A DNA stretch of 64,000 nt from assembly GCA_036873135.1 (NCBI GenBank), contig JAPTYO010000001.1, positions 24,109,774 to 24,173,773 on the forward strand, in the 5' to 3' direction. The notes beneath the pieces are model-generated. The model was not told the origin of the DNA and did not search any database. It saw only the letters and a list, made by a program, of their open reading frames with translations. The number at the start of each line of letters is the position of its first letter. Position 1 is the stretch's first letter. The stretch is from Clarkia xantiana subsp. parviflora (Eukaryota; Streptophyta; Magnoliopsida; Myrtales; Onagraceae). Below are positions 9,863-20,834 of this stretch, piece by piece. A program made the translations under genes and the position numbers.

Positions 9863-11799
9863 CCAACAAATCACCTATGGGGACGTCAAACACATCACCA
9901 ATCCCTTTATCTTCCTTATCTCCTTTTCGCATATCTATGTTAAATCTTTTAAAGATTAAGTACAACTCATGCTTTTTAGCCTCAGTAATTTCCAAAAGAA
10001 GTGATCACTAGACGCTTTCTTGTAATCCGTTGTGCGAACTCTAAATATCTAATAAAGGTTAAATCTACTTTCGTAGGTACATTATTATGACGCATATTAC
10101 CTTGGAATAACGCCAAGTAACAACTACGCACATATTACTCGCGTCAACAACACAAAGTTCCAAGCATTTTATACGCGCAAGACTAAAAATCGCGTCGCAA
10201 TAATAAACAAGTCAGGACACTACACAAGGACAGATCTTGCACTATTAGGAGTTGAAACAATATAAACAATCAGGAAACAGCGATACAACTGCCAAGCGAC
10301 TTGGGGGGCACCAAGCTGACAAGTGCTCGACAATTCTACCTAAAATATATACATGCCTATCATGATCTACACCTATCGTATCCACACTCAGGGAAGTTTC
10401 CTACACAAACAAGGAATCCTTGTATCAGATTCCTTTACTTTAATTATTATATGCATAACTAAAAAGAAAATTTCATGACTTCATACTTTTGCAAACTTAT
10501 AAAAATTGCGATTATCTGACAAAAGTAACTCTACTCGTAGGTACATGCTACACTACGATTACTACTCAGGAATGATGCCAAGTAGTAACCCATGCACAAA
10601 AATCTACTTCAACAATACAAGCTAAGCATTGTGTTCAAGGAGGGATTTATGTTATACAACACCAACATATCTGTTATCTACACCAACAAGGAGTTTATTT
10701 CTCCATTCATAACATAGGCGTCTATCTCTAGAAGATGCCGGCAACACAAAGCCATCAAGCTATGTGTACAACCAACTTATATACCACAATGACAACCTGC
10801 GGACTATTATCAAAACGACGACTGTTCAGGGCGTCAACTACAAGCAATGTCTTGGATTAACACCAAGACCTACTATCAAAACGACGACTATTCAGGGCGT
10901 CAGCTACAAGCAATATCTTGGATTAACACCAAGACCTACTACCAAAATACCTTGGAATAACGCCAAGGCCTACTATCAAAATAGCATGTTGTGGTATCCT
11001 CTTTTTTAAAAGACAAGCCCCATGTTTACTTCTATAATGTCCTCTTGATAGACGACAATCTCATATTACGAATGCCATCAGGGTTCGTTTTATACGGCAA
11101 AAGTCCTCTGGTTAAGATGACAATTCCGTACTACAGATTTTCAAACCGTGTTGCATGGTTCCTGGACGCAGAAAGCATGCATCACAATTCATATTCTCAA
11201 AAAAGTGTTACATGGTCCCTTGACGCAGGAATCATGTATCACAAATATTTTTTCAAATATTTTACCAAAAATTTTGCCAAATATTTTATCAAATATTTTG
11301 TGTATCAAACACATTTCCAAAAATTTTATCAACACGGTTTTTTGGATGTATCACATTCAATGTCAAAATATTTTTTCAACTATTTTACCAACAAGCATTT
11401 TAGGGTTCACAAAATGCTTCTTAAAAAACTAAAATGTTTTTACGTATGCTTCCCCAACGCGGGTTGATACACGCTGGCAGGTGCGCACCCTGTTTAAAAC
11501 TCATAAAATTTACAAGTCGAGTCTTGTACAACGTCGCCTTAGAGTGGAACTAAGAGACGGTATAAACTACTATCTTGCTTAGCCAAGATAACACTTTTCA
11601 AATACACTACTTGTTGAGAAATATTGCTATACGCAAAAATACTCGGCAGTTTGCAACACATATAGCGGCAAGCTATTCAGGAAAGAAGGGCAATATGCAT
11701 AATGCATCATGCAAACAATCAGGAGAGCTTCTCAACTTATCAATCAGGAAATGGCCATCGGTCACGACTGCAGGGACTATGTCTACGTTACTAGTCATC
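9863..11799. other. Non-coding interior of the outer Gypsy element
   Basis: No credible ORF. Short imperfect repeats (CTATCAAAACGACGACT-type words near 10810-10970), AT-rich CAAATATTTT runs near 11240-11300, and a ~130-base block at 11441-11570 that is nearly identical to 20300-20430 in the inner element. Confidence 0.5.
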
Positions 11800-12890
11800 C
11801 ACATTCAATAAACACAGACTCGGCGGAACAAGCAGAAGTTGCCACCATCTTCTCCAAACAAAACCTATAGTATGCAAGTCGCAACATCCTATGCTCTACC
11901 CATCTCGCCATGCCTTGGAGTCTAACCAAGAGGGGCGATCACAACACTTAACAATGTGTGACATACAGTCGCAACTACGGACATCATATTCATCATCTAA
12001 GGATATATATCCTATTTTTCAAGACCAAAGCATACGGAAAGCATAGATAACTCAAGGTATGAAATATTACTAACAAGTTATCACATAATTACTATTGAAA
12101 ACAGGTCCAGGTGACGAAATATCATGCAAGCAAAAGCATTAACAAAGAATTATCGACATCAGCCCATTCACAAAGGGTTCAACATGCTGGAAGCAGATAG
12201 CCCAACAGCAACCAAGAGTCTACGTCATCTCTAAGGACTTATGGCAAAAAGTTCATAATGTCAGCATCAAATGCAATGTCGTCATCCACATAGAAGACAC
12301 AACAATAATGATTGTTTCAACATTCAGCACAACATAGCTCTTCAACATAAGGGCGACAATCAGCAATCAACAAACACTTACCTCAGTAGGAGTAACGCTC
12401 CTCCTTGGGCCGGTCCCTCGACCGGGGGGCAAAGACACCACTGCACAACCCTCAACTCTATTTCCTTTACCACAAGAAGGAATTAGCACGGTCATGCTCA
12501 GCATGAAGAACTAAGAATCGCTCGAGGAACGCGCCCCTGCGTCGGATCTTTCGAGAATTATGCTAAAAACAGAAACTGCAAGCCAGCGATAACTTGAAAA
12601 ATTAACAAGTTCAAAGAAGATACAATGGGACGTCTTACTCACAAGCCTTTCACCGCGACCGTGCCCGAAGACTCCAGAGTAGCGGGGGCACTTGTATGAA
12701 CATTCCTCTCAACAAATGGATTTCTATACACATCAGCTATCCGCAAAGACAAGCTTTTTCCCATCAAGATGGAGATAATGGACTCTCTCATGGTAACAAC
12801 CGTGGGAAGACTAATTCTGACAAGAGGACAGCAAGATCTGATATCCTGGAAAATGCTATCAACAATCCAGTCAGTGCGCAAACACGCACC
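11800..12890 (-). pseudogene. Remnant of the antisense extra ORF in the outer Gypsy
   Basis: Short stretches match the minus-strand extra ORF of the inner element. CCACCATCTTCTCCAAACAAA near 11847 corresponds to ~20900. The segment with a GGGGGGCA run, AAGGAATT and CGAGGAACGCGCCCC near 12400-12540 corresponds to ~21870-22000. The frame is not continuous and most of the N-terminal coding part is gone. I read this as a collapsed copy of the same antisense gene. Confidence 0.45.
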
Positions 12891-13257
12891 AACACTTATT
12901 CAAGCACTTATGCAACAGACGCTCCATGTGAGACAACCACGTACGTACAAGACTTATTAGTCTTCGGGCAACAAGTAACAAGCATCACGCGAGGGGGGCA
13001 ACCTCTTCAACACATTAACCTTGCGTGACAACACCGAGCGCATACTCGCAGCATACAAAATTACAATGGTGGAATATTTTCTAAGTACTTGACTCAGGAT
13101 GACAGTCAGCATATTGCAAGCTGTCGGCATACAACCACGTGTCAGCATATTATCAGAAGTTGGCATATAACCTGTGTTCGCATCAAGCATACGGATACGG
13201 CATACATAGCCAGAGATGGTGAAAAGATTCTAAGTGCGGGGGCAAATACGCACACAT

Positions 13258-14270
13258 AATGTACGTACATACATGTCGACAGGGATACATGTCGACAAGG
13301 AGAAAATATTTTCTAAGTGTTTCCATGTACGTACATACATGTCGACAGGGATACATGTCGACAAGGAGAAAATATTTTCTAAGTGTTTCCATGTACGTAC
13401 ATACATGTCGACAAGGATACGTGTCGACAAGGAGAAAATATTTTCTAAGTGTTTCCATGTACGTACATACATGTCGACAAGGAGAAAATATTTTCTAAGT
13501 GTTTCCATGTACGTACATACATGTCGACAAGGATGCATGTCGACAAGGAGAAATATTTTCTAAGTATTTCCATGTACGTACATACATGTCGACAAGGAGA
13601 AAATATTTTCTAAGTGTTTCCATGTACGTACATACATGTCGACAAGGATGCATGTCGACAAGGAGAAAATATTTTCTAAGTGTTTCCATGTACGTACATA
13701 CATGTCGACAAGGATGCATATCGACAAGGAGAAAATATTTTCTAAGTGTTTCCATGTACGTACATACATGTCGACAGGGATACATGTCGACAAGGAGAAA
13801 ATATTTTCTAAGTGTTTCCATGTACGTACATACATGTCGACAATGATGCATGTCGACAAGGAGAAAATATTTTCTAAGTGTTTCCATGTACGTACATACA
13901 TGTCGACAAGGAGAAAATATTTTCTAAGTGTTTCCATGTACGTACATACATGTCGACGAGGATGCATGTCGACAAGGAGAAAATATTTTCTAAGCGTTTC
14001 CATGTACGTACATACATGTCGACAAGGAGAAAATATTTTCTAAGTGTTTCCATGTACGTACATACATATCGACGAGGATGCATGTCGACAATGGGAGAAT
14101 ATTTTCTAAGTGTTTCCATGTACGTACATACATATCGACGAGGATGCATGTCGACAAGGGGAGAATATTTTCTAAGTGTTTCCATGTACGTACATACATG
14201 TCGATAAGGTTGCATGTCGACAAGGAGAAAATATTTTCTAAGTGTTTCCATGTACGCACATACATGTCAA
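13258..14270. repeat. Palindrome-rich tandem array, 66/48-bp units
   Basis: About 17 units, each starting GTACGTACATACATGTCGAC and ending AAAATATTTTCTAAGTGTTT. Long units are 66 bp; short units are 48 bp and lack the 18-bp segment between the two GTCGAC sites. Each unit is packed with self-complementary words (GTACGTAC, ACATGT, GTCGAC, ATGCAT, AAATATTT). Long open frames on both strands here are a by-product of the multiple-of-three unit length. The array is absent at the matching place in the inner element. Confidence 0.9.
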
Positions 14271-14446
14271 CAAAGATGGATTGCATACAAAAAGTAGCTA
14301 TGCCCCCTAAGCACACCTACGACGCTCATCGACAAAGCTCATACGACGACATCTATGGTAACAAGCATTAGATATCGTTTAAATATTTTCTAAGTGTTTT
14401 AGCATACTTGCAGGCAATAACCAACAGTCTATACCTGACGCTCAAC

Positions 14447-14590
14447 CATTAAAGTCAACGCGCGTATCAAAAGTCAACGCGCGTATCAAAAGTCAACGCG
14501 CATATCAAAGTCAACACGCGTATCAAAAGTCAACGCGCGTATCAAAGGCCAACGCGCATAGCAAAAGTCAACGCACATAGCAAAGTTGGT
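14447..14590. repeat. Short tandem array, ~19-bp units
   Basis: About eight units of the type AAAGTCAACGCGCGTATCA with drift. The inner element has a related but much longer 36-bp array at 23251-23790. Confidence 0.8.
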
Positions 14591-14716
14591 ACGTGCGGTA
14601 AAAAGGATCAACATCTTAAGAAGCTATCATGCAAGCAATGCATCTAATATGTCGAACTACGAAGAGCAAATACGACAACACTTAAGGAAATATTTCTTTA
14701 AGCAACAAGCGACTAC

Positions 14717-15514
14717 TAATGGATAAATGTCCAATTCGGGTTCGTATTTACACTTCGGGCCTCGTAAGCGTGTCAAAAATTACATCTCGGTTTAAAAACA
14801 TCTCCCACGGTATCAAAACGGTCCGGAAGCGCATTTACGTGCGTCCGGACCGGACCTCCGGATTGCTCGCAATCCGGACCTCCGGGTTGCTCGCAATCCG
14901 GAGGTCCGGGTTGCGCGGCAATCCGGACCTCGCCGAATTGCCCAAATTCGACGAGGTCCGGATTGCCCTACGGGTATCGCGCGACTACCGTATCCGCGAT
15001 TACCGTTGCGTGTAGAGAAGTCAAGTTCGCACATTACCAATATGGATGACGGTTACCGCATGATCTTGAACCGTCATCAAACCGCTCTAAAACCGGGTCC
15101 GGTCCCAGGAAAGCCTATAAATAGGAGGTCTTGGCCACCCATTTTCACACATTCTCTCATTTGCCCAACTTTGGTATTTTGAGCTCTGACTTCTCTCTAG
15201 AAATTCTCTCTCTCTCTAGAAATTACCTTTTTGCCCTTATAGTGACTTAAGCATCGGAGAGGGCTCCGCTAGCACCACCCCCCCTCTCCGTGCTAGCATT
15301 GGTCCTTGGTGCAGGATCCAACGCATGAGACGCAACCTTGTCGAGTCACAACCTTACCGAGTCCCAGCCTTACCGAGTCACAGCCATACCGAGACACAAT
15401 CCTCATACGGGAGCAAGTCTGAACACTCGTTAGTGGCCCAACCTCCGACGGAAGGATCACAGCCCGCACAACCACAGACGCATCCTCACGACCTTGTTCA
15501 ATCCGGACGCAACA
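14717..15514 (+). repeat. 5' LTR of the inner Gypsy element
   Basis: 798 bases. Its U3 contains an extra GGATTGCTCGCAATCCGGAC-type unit compared with the 3' copy. It has a CT-rich TCTCTCTAGAAATT leader stretch that the outer LTR lacks. TATAAATA is at 15116-15123. Confidence 0.9.
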
Positions 15515-15564
15515 TTGGCGTCGTCTGAGCGATTCGAACAACAAGCTACCGTGCCGCAGAAATC

Positions 15565-18500
15565 ATGACGAGTGATCACAACCCTCCCGAAGAGGTGAAA
15601 AACCCAAGGAAAAGGCCCGGGCGCCCTAGGAAATCCCCAGCAAACAAAAGAGCAGGAGGCCAAGCTCCAGCTGGGAGCCAGTCGGGACCCTCCCACATCC
15701 CAAGAGCTACTTCCATAGGTTCATCCATACCAACTGACAATTGCCCAACGCACAGCACAGAGAGCCAAGGGACAAACATCACGCATATCCACCTGGTTTC
15801 GAACCAGAATCGCACGAAGATGAATCCCAAATGCCGCAAGGCGAACAAAGAACAGGGGCAAACCCGATGCCCACCGTTACTCCAGCGATGATGGCTGCGC
15901 TGGAAGAGTTACTCGCATTCCGCGAGTCTCTAAAAAACCAAGGATACGCAGCTCAGCCACCCCCGGCCAACCAACAGTATGCTGCACCAGCAAGAGAGAT
16001 GTCGCAAGACACTACTCGCTACGGCAATCCTTTCCAGGGCAGGAACCAACACGCAAGATATGAACCTGCACGTTCATACACTCCTTTCCAAGGAGCCCAA
16101 CAATGGAGGAACGAAAGGCAGCCCCCATTCTACCACCCACAGCAGCCAACAAGAGATGATCCTTTTCAGGCCACAAGCAGGGATCAATCTGACATCTACC
16201 ACGACAATGGTCAGCAAAATCCTTCAATAGGGTATGCTGAACCGGTAAAAGGGTTTACCGCTGAGATGTTAGAAGAAATGGTGGAGAAGAAGATGAAGGA
16301 AGCAAAAATGAAGGGTATGCATGCTCTTGAAGAAAGGGCGTCACATCCATTCGCTGACCACTTGATGGACAGTCGCGTCCCAGACGCACTGTATCGAATT
16401 AGAAGGGACCTCTACCGAGGAAAAGGAGACCCAGTTGAACACGTGCAAAAACACGAGGCCTCTCTGCTAGGCAGAACGAAGAACCCACACCATTTCGCAA
16501 TGACGTTTTCACAAACTCTTGCCGGGACAGCAGCACACTGGTTCTTCTCACTGCCACGCGGAAGCGTTACTTCATGGGCATACCTAAAGGCCAAGTTCAT
16601 TCAACGATACATGGGAGAACGCACATTGTTGAAAGGGGCAAACGCTCTGGACGACGTTCAACAACAAAACGAAGAGTCTCTTGCCGACTACTACGTCCGC
16701 TTCAATCAGAACATCTCTGACATTCAGGGGAACCAGACTGAAGGAGAAATTGTCCGAGCATTCATTCGAAACCTCGGACGAAGAGGCAATGCCCTAGCTG
16801 AAAAAATGGCAAAATGCCCAGCGGAATCCATGGAAGAATTAGCCGCAAGAGTCAAAGAATACATAGACCTTGAAAGATTCAGAAGCCAGAACAAGGCAAA
16901 AATCGCTGCAGCAAAGGCAAAAGATAATCCAAAGCAGAACCAACCAAAACCACACTCAAGTGGTCAAAAAGGAAGACATTGGCAACCTCAGCCGAAAAGA
17001 CCTTTCCAAGGGGATTTTCAGAAGCCAAAGGAAGTAAATCTTGCCGATTGCATCCCTCTGAATGCCCCGCTGTCTGTAATTCTGAAAGAAATGAAGGATG
17101 CAAATATGTGGAAGGAGCCAAACAACTTCAGGAAAGGCCCACTGGGGAGAGACAAGGACAAGTGGTGTGAAAACCACGAGGTCTTTGGCCACGAGACCGA
17201 TAGTGCGTCAGTCTGCGCTTCCGAATCAACAACTTCGTCCTCAAGGGCGAATTGAAGCAATTTGTTGATCAGGGCAACAACCCCCCGAGAAAGGCTCAAC
17301 CAGAGTCGTCAAAAAGAGGAAACAAGGGAAAAGAGAAGGTCAATGACAACCCTCCGCCAGCCAAGCGAGGTGTAATTAACGTCATACACGGAGGGCCTGC
17401 CGCCGGAGGACAAGTATCTAATGCTCGGGACATTTATGCATCCCAAGCAGCAACACTGCCGAAGTACGGAAAGCGCAAACAACCCGAACAAGAAGACGCA
17501 GTCATCCAATTCTCCAGGGAAGACTTAAAGCATATCGTTTACCCCCACGATGATGCTTTAGTCATTACAATGGACATTGACGGGTACGATGTGAAAATAA
17601 TTCTTGTGGATGGTGGAAGTTCCGCTGACATTCTACATGTTAGAGTCCTGGAGCAACTAGGAAAATTTGTTAAGGAGCTGTCCCCAGGAACCTTCTCATT
17701 AGTCAGCTTCGCCGGAGCAGCTACACAACCCTTGGGTACAATCACACTTCCTGTAATCCTTGGCCAGGGTTGGAGAGCACTACATATCAACGTCACCTTT
17801 GTAGTTGTAGAATCTCTCGGAGCTTACAACGGAATCTTGGGACGAACAACGATCAATCCCTATGTGATCGTTCCCTCCACCGTCCACCAAAAGATGAAAT
17901 TCCCGACGGAACATGGGATTGGGGAAGTTCTTGGCGATCAGATAACCGCAAGACGTTGTTACGTCAATGCCTTGAGAGCAAAACACCAATACCATGTGGC
18001 CATGGTAAATTCCTTCAAGAGGCAGAAAGTTGTCGATGAAAGAAAGAAGCAATTGATGGAACAAGCTGTTACAGTTTGGAACCAACAAGGAAGCATCCAG
18101 TTCTCACCATGGCACCAGATTTGGCTCGTTAAGCAGGGAGAAGACGAGCCAATCATGGAATACTTCACCAGATTTGCCTCCAACGCCTCAACCGCGAGAG
18201 CAACAAGAGAAGAAGTGATAAGCGTGTTCTATGCAAACATGAACACCAAATCTTTCCTTCTCTTTGGACGAACTCATGGATGGCAAACAACAAAAACCAT
18301 GGCAGATCTAAAGGATAAGCTTGAGACAGCAGTCTTATGCGAACAAGAACTGAGGTGGGGTACACCCCTCAGTTGGGACATAGGAGTTCGAGCAAGAATG
18401 AACAAGCAGGAAGACGCAAGCATTGATATCAACAACATCTTCACACCGCTAAACACGGTGGCCGAAGACATTTACGTCAACCTGCTGGAAAACAAGCTCC

Positions 18501-18694
18501 CAAGTCCGCTTGTCCCGGAGACAGCTTTCTTGGGCAACAACATCAGAGAATGGTGCAAGTACCGTAAAACTTGGGGGCACAACACAAACATGTTTCCACC
18601 ATTAAACTGGGAAATTGAAGAATGCATTACGCTAGGTGCATTAAGGAGATTTGTTGCAACCAACTATACGACATCGTCATCAAACCAGCCATAA
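15565..18694 (+). pseudogene. Gag - protease - second gag-like domain (frameshifted)
   Basis: Three frames in order: 15565 to ~15750, 15741-17255 and 17252-18694. The middle frame has a Pro/Gln-rich N-terminus and a Retrotrans_gag domain (about 16340-16890; HWFFSLPRGSVTSWAYLKAKF, DYYVRFNQNI). A CHHC knuckle at ~17167 (WCENHEVFGHETDS) is cut by a frameshift near 17203. The third frame starts with RFRINNFV-like knuckle flank and holds a retropepsin with DGGSSADIL at ~17605-17630 and GRTTINPYVIVPSTVHQKMK. Without any stop it then runs into a second gag-like stretch (EPIMEYFTRFASNAS, LKDKLETAVL) and a last knuckle (WCKYRKTWGHNTN). In Gypsy elements RT should follow PR. The fused 480-codon frame is open, which is notable in an otherwise decayed element. 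Confidence 0.75.
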
Positions 18695-19428
18695 TGAAAC
18701 AGGAACCAGCTATCTTTTAGATTACTTTGCGCATTCCTAGTACTTCTAGTATAATCAATGTAAATACACGCAAGTATCTAATAAAATCAATCTACATTTG
18801 TAGGTACACATCTATCTCTTGCACGATATTTTTTGGATTAAACGCGAAGCAACTAAACTACGCGCTTATTATCTACATCAATAATCCAAGAAATTATGAC
18901 ACGTGCAAGCAAAATCTATCACGCGTTATTACAACGTTAATCTTCAACAACAATTCACCCATATGGATGACCACATAAAAAGACATCATCATAGAGTCAA
19001 ACACTTGGAGTTAAGCGCAAGACACTTTCAAAAACAACATATTGCAAATACACACAATGGATGATATTTGCATACTTACACCAACAAGGAGTTTATTTCT
19101 CCATTCACAAATCAACATCTACATCAAGGAGGCGTTGGCAACACAAAGCAATGACGCAGTGTTCACAAGCCAACTCATAAGACGCAAGGACAACTTGCGG
19201 ATTATCTACAAAAAAGGAACTTATAGCAATTCTCTACTCAAAGAAACGACTACTCAAAGAGCCATCACCAACAAGCAATATCTTGGATTAACACCAAGAC
19301 CTACTATCAAAGGGGGCATGTTTACTTCTAAGAGACATCTCTTTTCAGAAGCAAATCCTCATATTCATAGCCATTCCCTGGATTTAGAACAGGATGGGCA
19401 AGTACAATAAACAGGGCTGACCACCCTT
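18695..19428. other. Non-coding spacer of the inner Gypsy
   Basis: Nothing coding. Short words shared with the outer element at 10020-10970 (for example AACAAGGAGTTTATTTCTCC and ATTAACACCAAGACCTACTA) show a common, independently drifted spacer. Confidence 0.5.
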
Positions 19429-20060
19429 CATAGCGGATGTCCTCTGTTTAGACGACAATCCCATGTTACGAATTCCTGGTAGGGGTTCACTCTTCATAGC
19501 GGATGTCCTCTGTTTAGACGACAATCCCATGTTACGAATTCCTGGTATGGGTTCACTCTTCATAGCGGATGTCCTCTGTTTAGACGACAATCCCATGTTA
19601 CGAATTCCTGGTACGGGTTCACTCTGCATAGCGGATGTCCTCTGTTTAGACGACAATCCCATGTTACGAATTCCTGGTATGGATTCACTCTTCATAGCGG
19701 ATGTCCTCTGTTTAGACGACAATCCCATGTTACGAATTCCTGGTATGGGTTCACTCTTCATAGCGGATGTCCTCTGTTTAGACGACAATCCCATGTTACG
19801 AATTCCTGGTATGGGTTCACTCTTCATAGCGGATGTCCTCTGTTTAGACGACAATCCCATGTTACGAATTCCTGGTACGGGTTCACTCTGCATAGCGGAT
19901 GTCCTCTATTTAGACGAAAATCCCATTTTACGAATTCCTGGTATGAGTTCACTCTGCATAGCGGATGTCCTCTGTTTAGACGACAATCCCATGCTACGAA
20001 TTCCTGGTATGGGTTCACCCTTTACAGCGGAAGTCCTCTTACTAGACGACAATTCCGTAC
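19429..20060. repeat. Tandem array of 66-bp units in the inner Gypsy
   Basis: About 9.5 units, each with CATAGCGGATGTCCTCTGTT, GACGACAATCCCATGTTACG and AATTCCTGGTATGGGTTCAC. Units are 95% or more alike by eye. Both strands stay open (22-residue repeats) because 66 is divisible by three. The outer element has only about two degenerate units at the same place (11040-11130). Confidence 0.9.
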
Positions 20061-20299
20061 TACAGACTTTCAAAGCCGTGATGCGTGATTCCTGGACGCA
20101 GGAAACATGCATCACAATTCATAATCTCAAAAGTGCTACATGGTCCCTGGACGCAGGAATCATGTATCACAAATATTTTTACCAAATATTTTGTCAAATA
20201 CTTTATAAAATATTTTATGTATCAAACTCTTTGCCAAACATTTTATCAAACGAGGATTTCAATGTTCACAAAACATTCTTTCAAAACCTAAGTATGTTT

Positions 20300-20430
20300 T
20301 ACGTATGCTTCCCCAACGCGGGTTGATACACGCTGGCAGGTGCGCACCCTGTTTAAAACTCATAAAATTTACAAGTAGAGTCTTGTACAACGTCGCCTTA
20401 GAGTGGAACTGAGAGACGGTATAAACTAGT
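20300..20430. other. Conserved non-coding block shared by both Gypsy copies
   Basis: Starts ACGTATGCTTCCCCAACG and runs to GACGGTATAAACTA. It matches 11441-11570 with only a few differences, although flanking sequence has drifted or been rearranged. It is AT/GC mixed with no ORF. Function unknown; a packaging, processing or regulatory role is only a guess. Confidence 0.6.
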
Positions 20431-20834
20431 ATCTTGCTCAAGCAAAGATAACACATTGCAAACATACTACTTGTTAAGTTGCTATACGCGAATCACTTGA
20501 CAAATTTCGACTGATATAGTGTCAAGCTATGCAAGAAGACGAACATGCAACGCATCGTACAAACAATCTTGAATCAAAAAGTGGCTATCAGTCACGATTA
20601 CGGGGACTACGTTTACACTACTAGTCATCCGGGTCCAGGAAACACAGTAAGCGATAACGGTATGAAATATTACTAACAAGTTATCATGTAAACTGCTGTG
20701 TATAAAACAGGTTCATACGACGTAGTTCAAAGCGAACAAGTCACAAACAACAACTCCAACAAGTTTCTAAACATAGAAGCCGGGGGGCAAACGAGCTCAT
20801 AGACAAGTTCAACACATCGAAAAGATGACACAAA

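Noticed and set aside
13258..14270. CRISPR-like repeat array
   Set aside because: Units are contiguous tandem repeats without unique spacers, and this is plant nuclear DNA inside a retrotransposon.
13230..14316. Long ORFs on both strands (100-147 residues)
   Set aside because: Translations of the 66/48-bp array; unit length is a multiple of three and the peptides are pure repeats.
19384..20326. ORFs of 169 and 287 residues over the 66-bp array
   Set aside because: Repeat-driven open frames on opposite strands; no domain.
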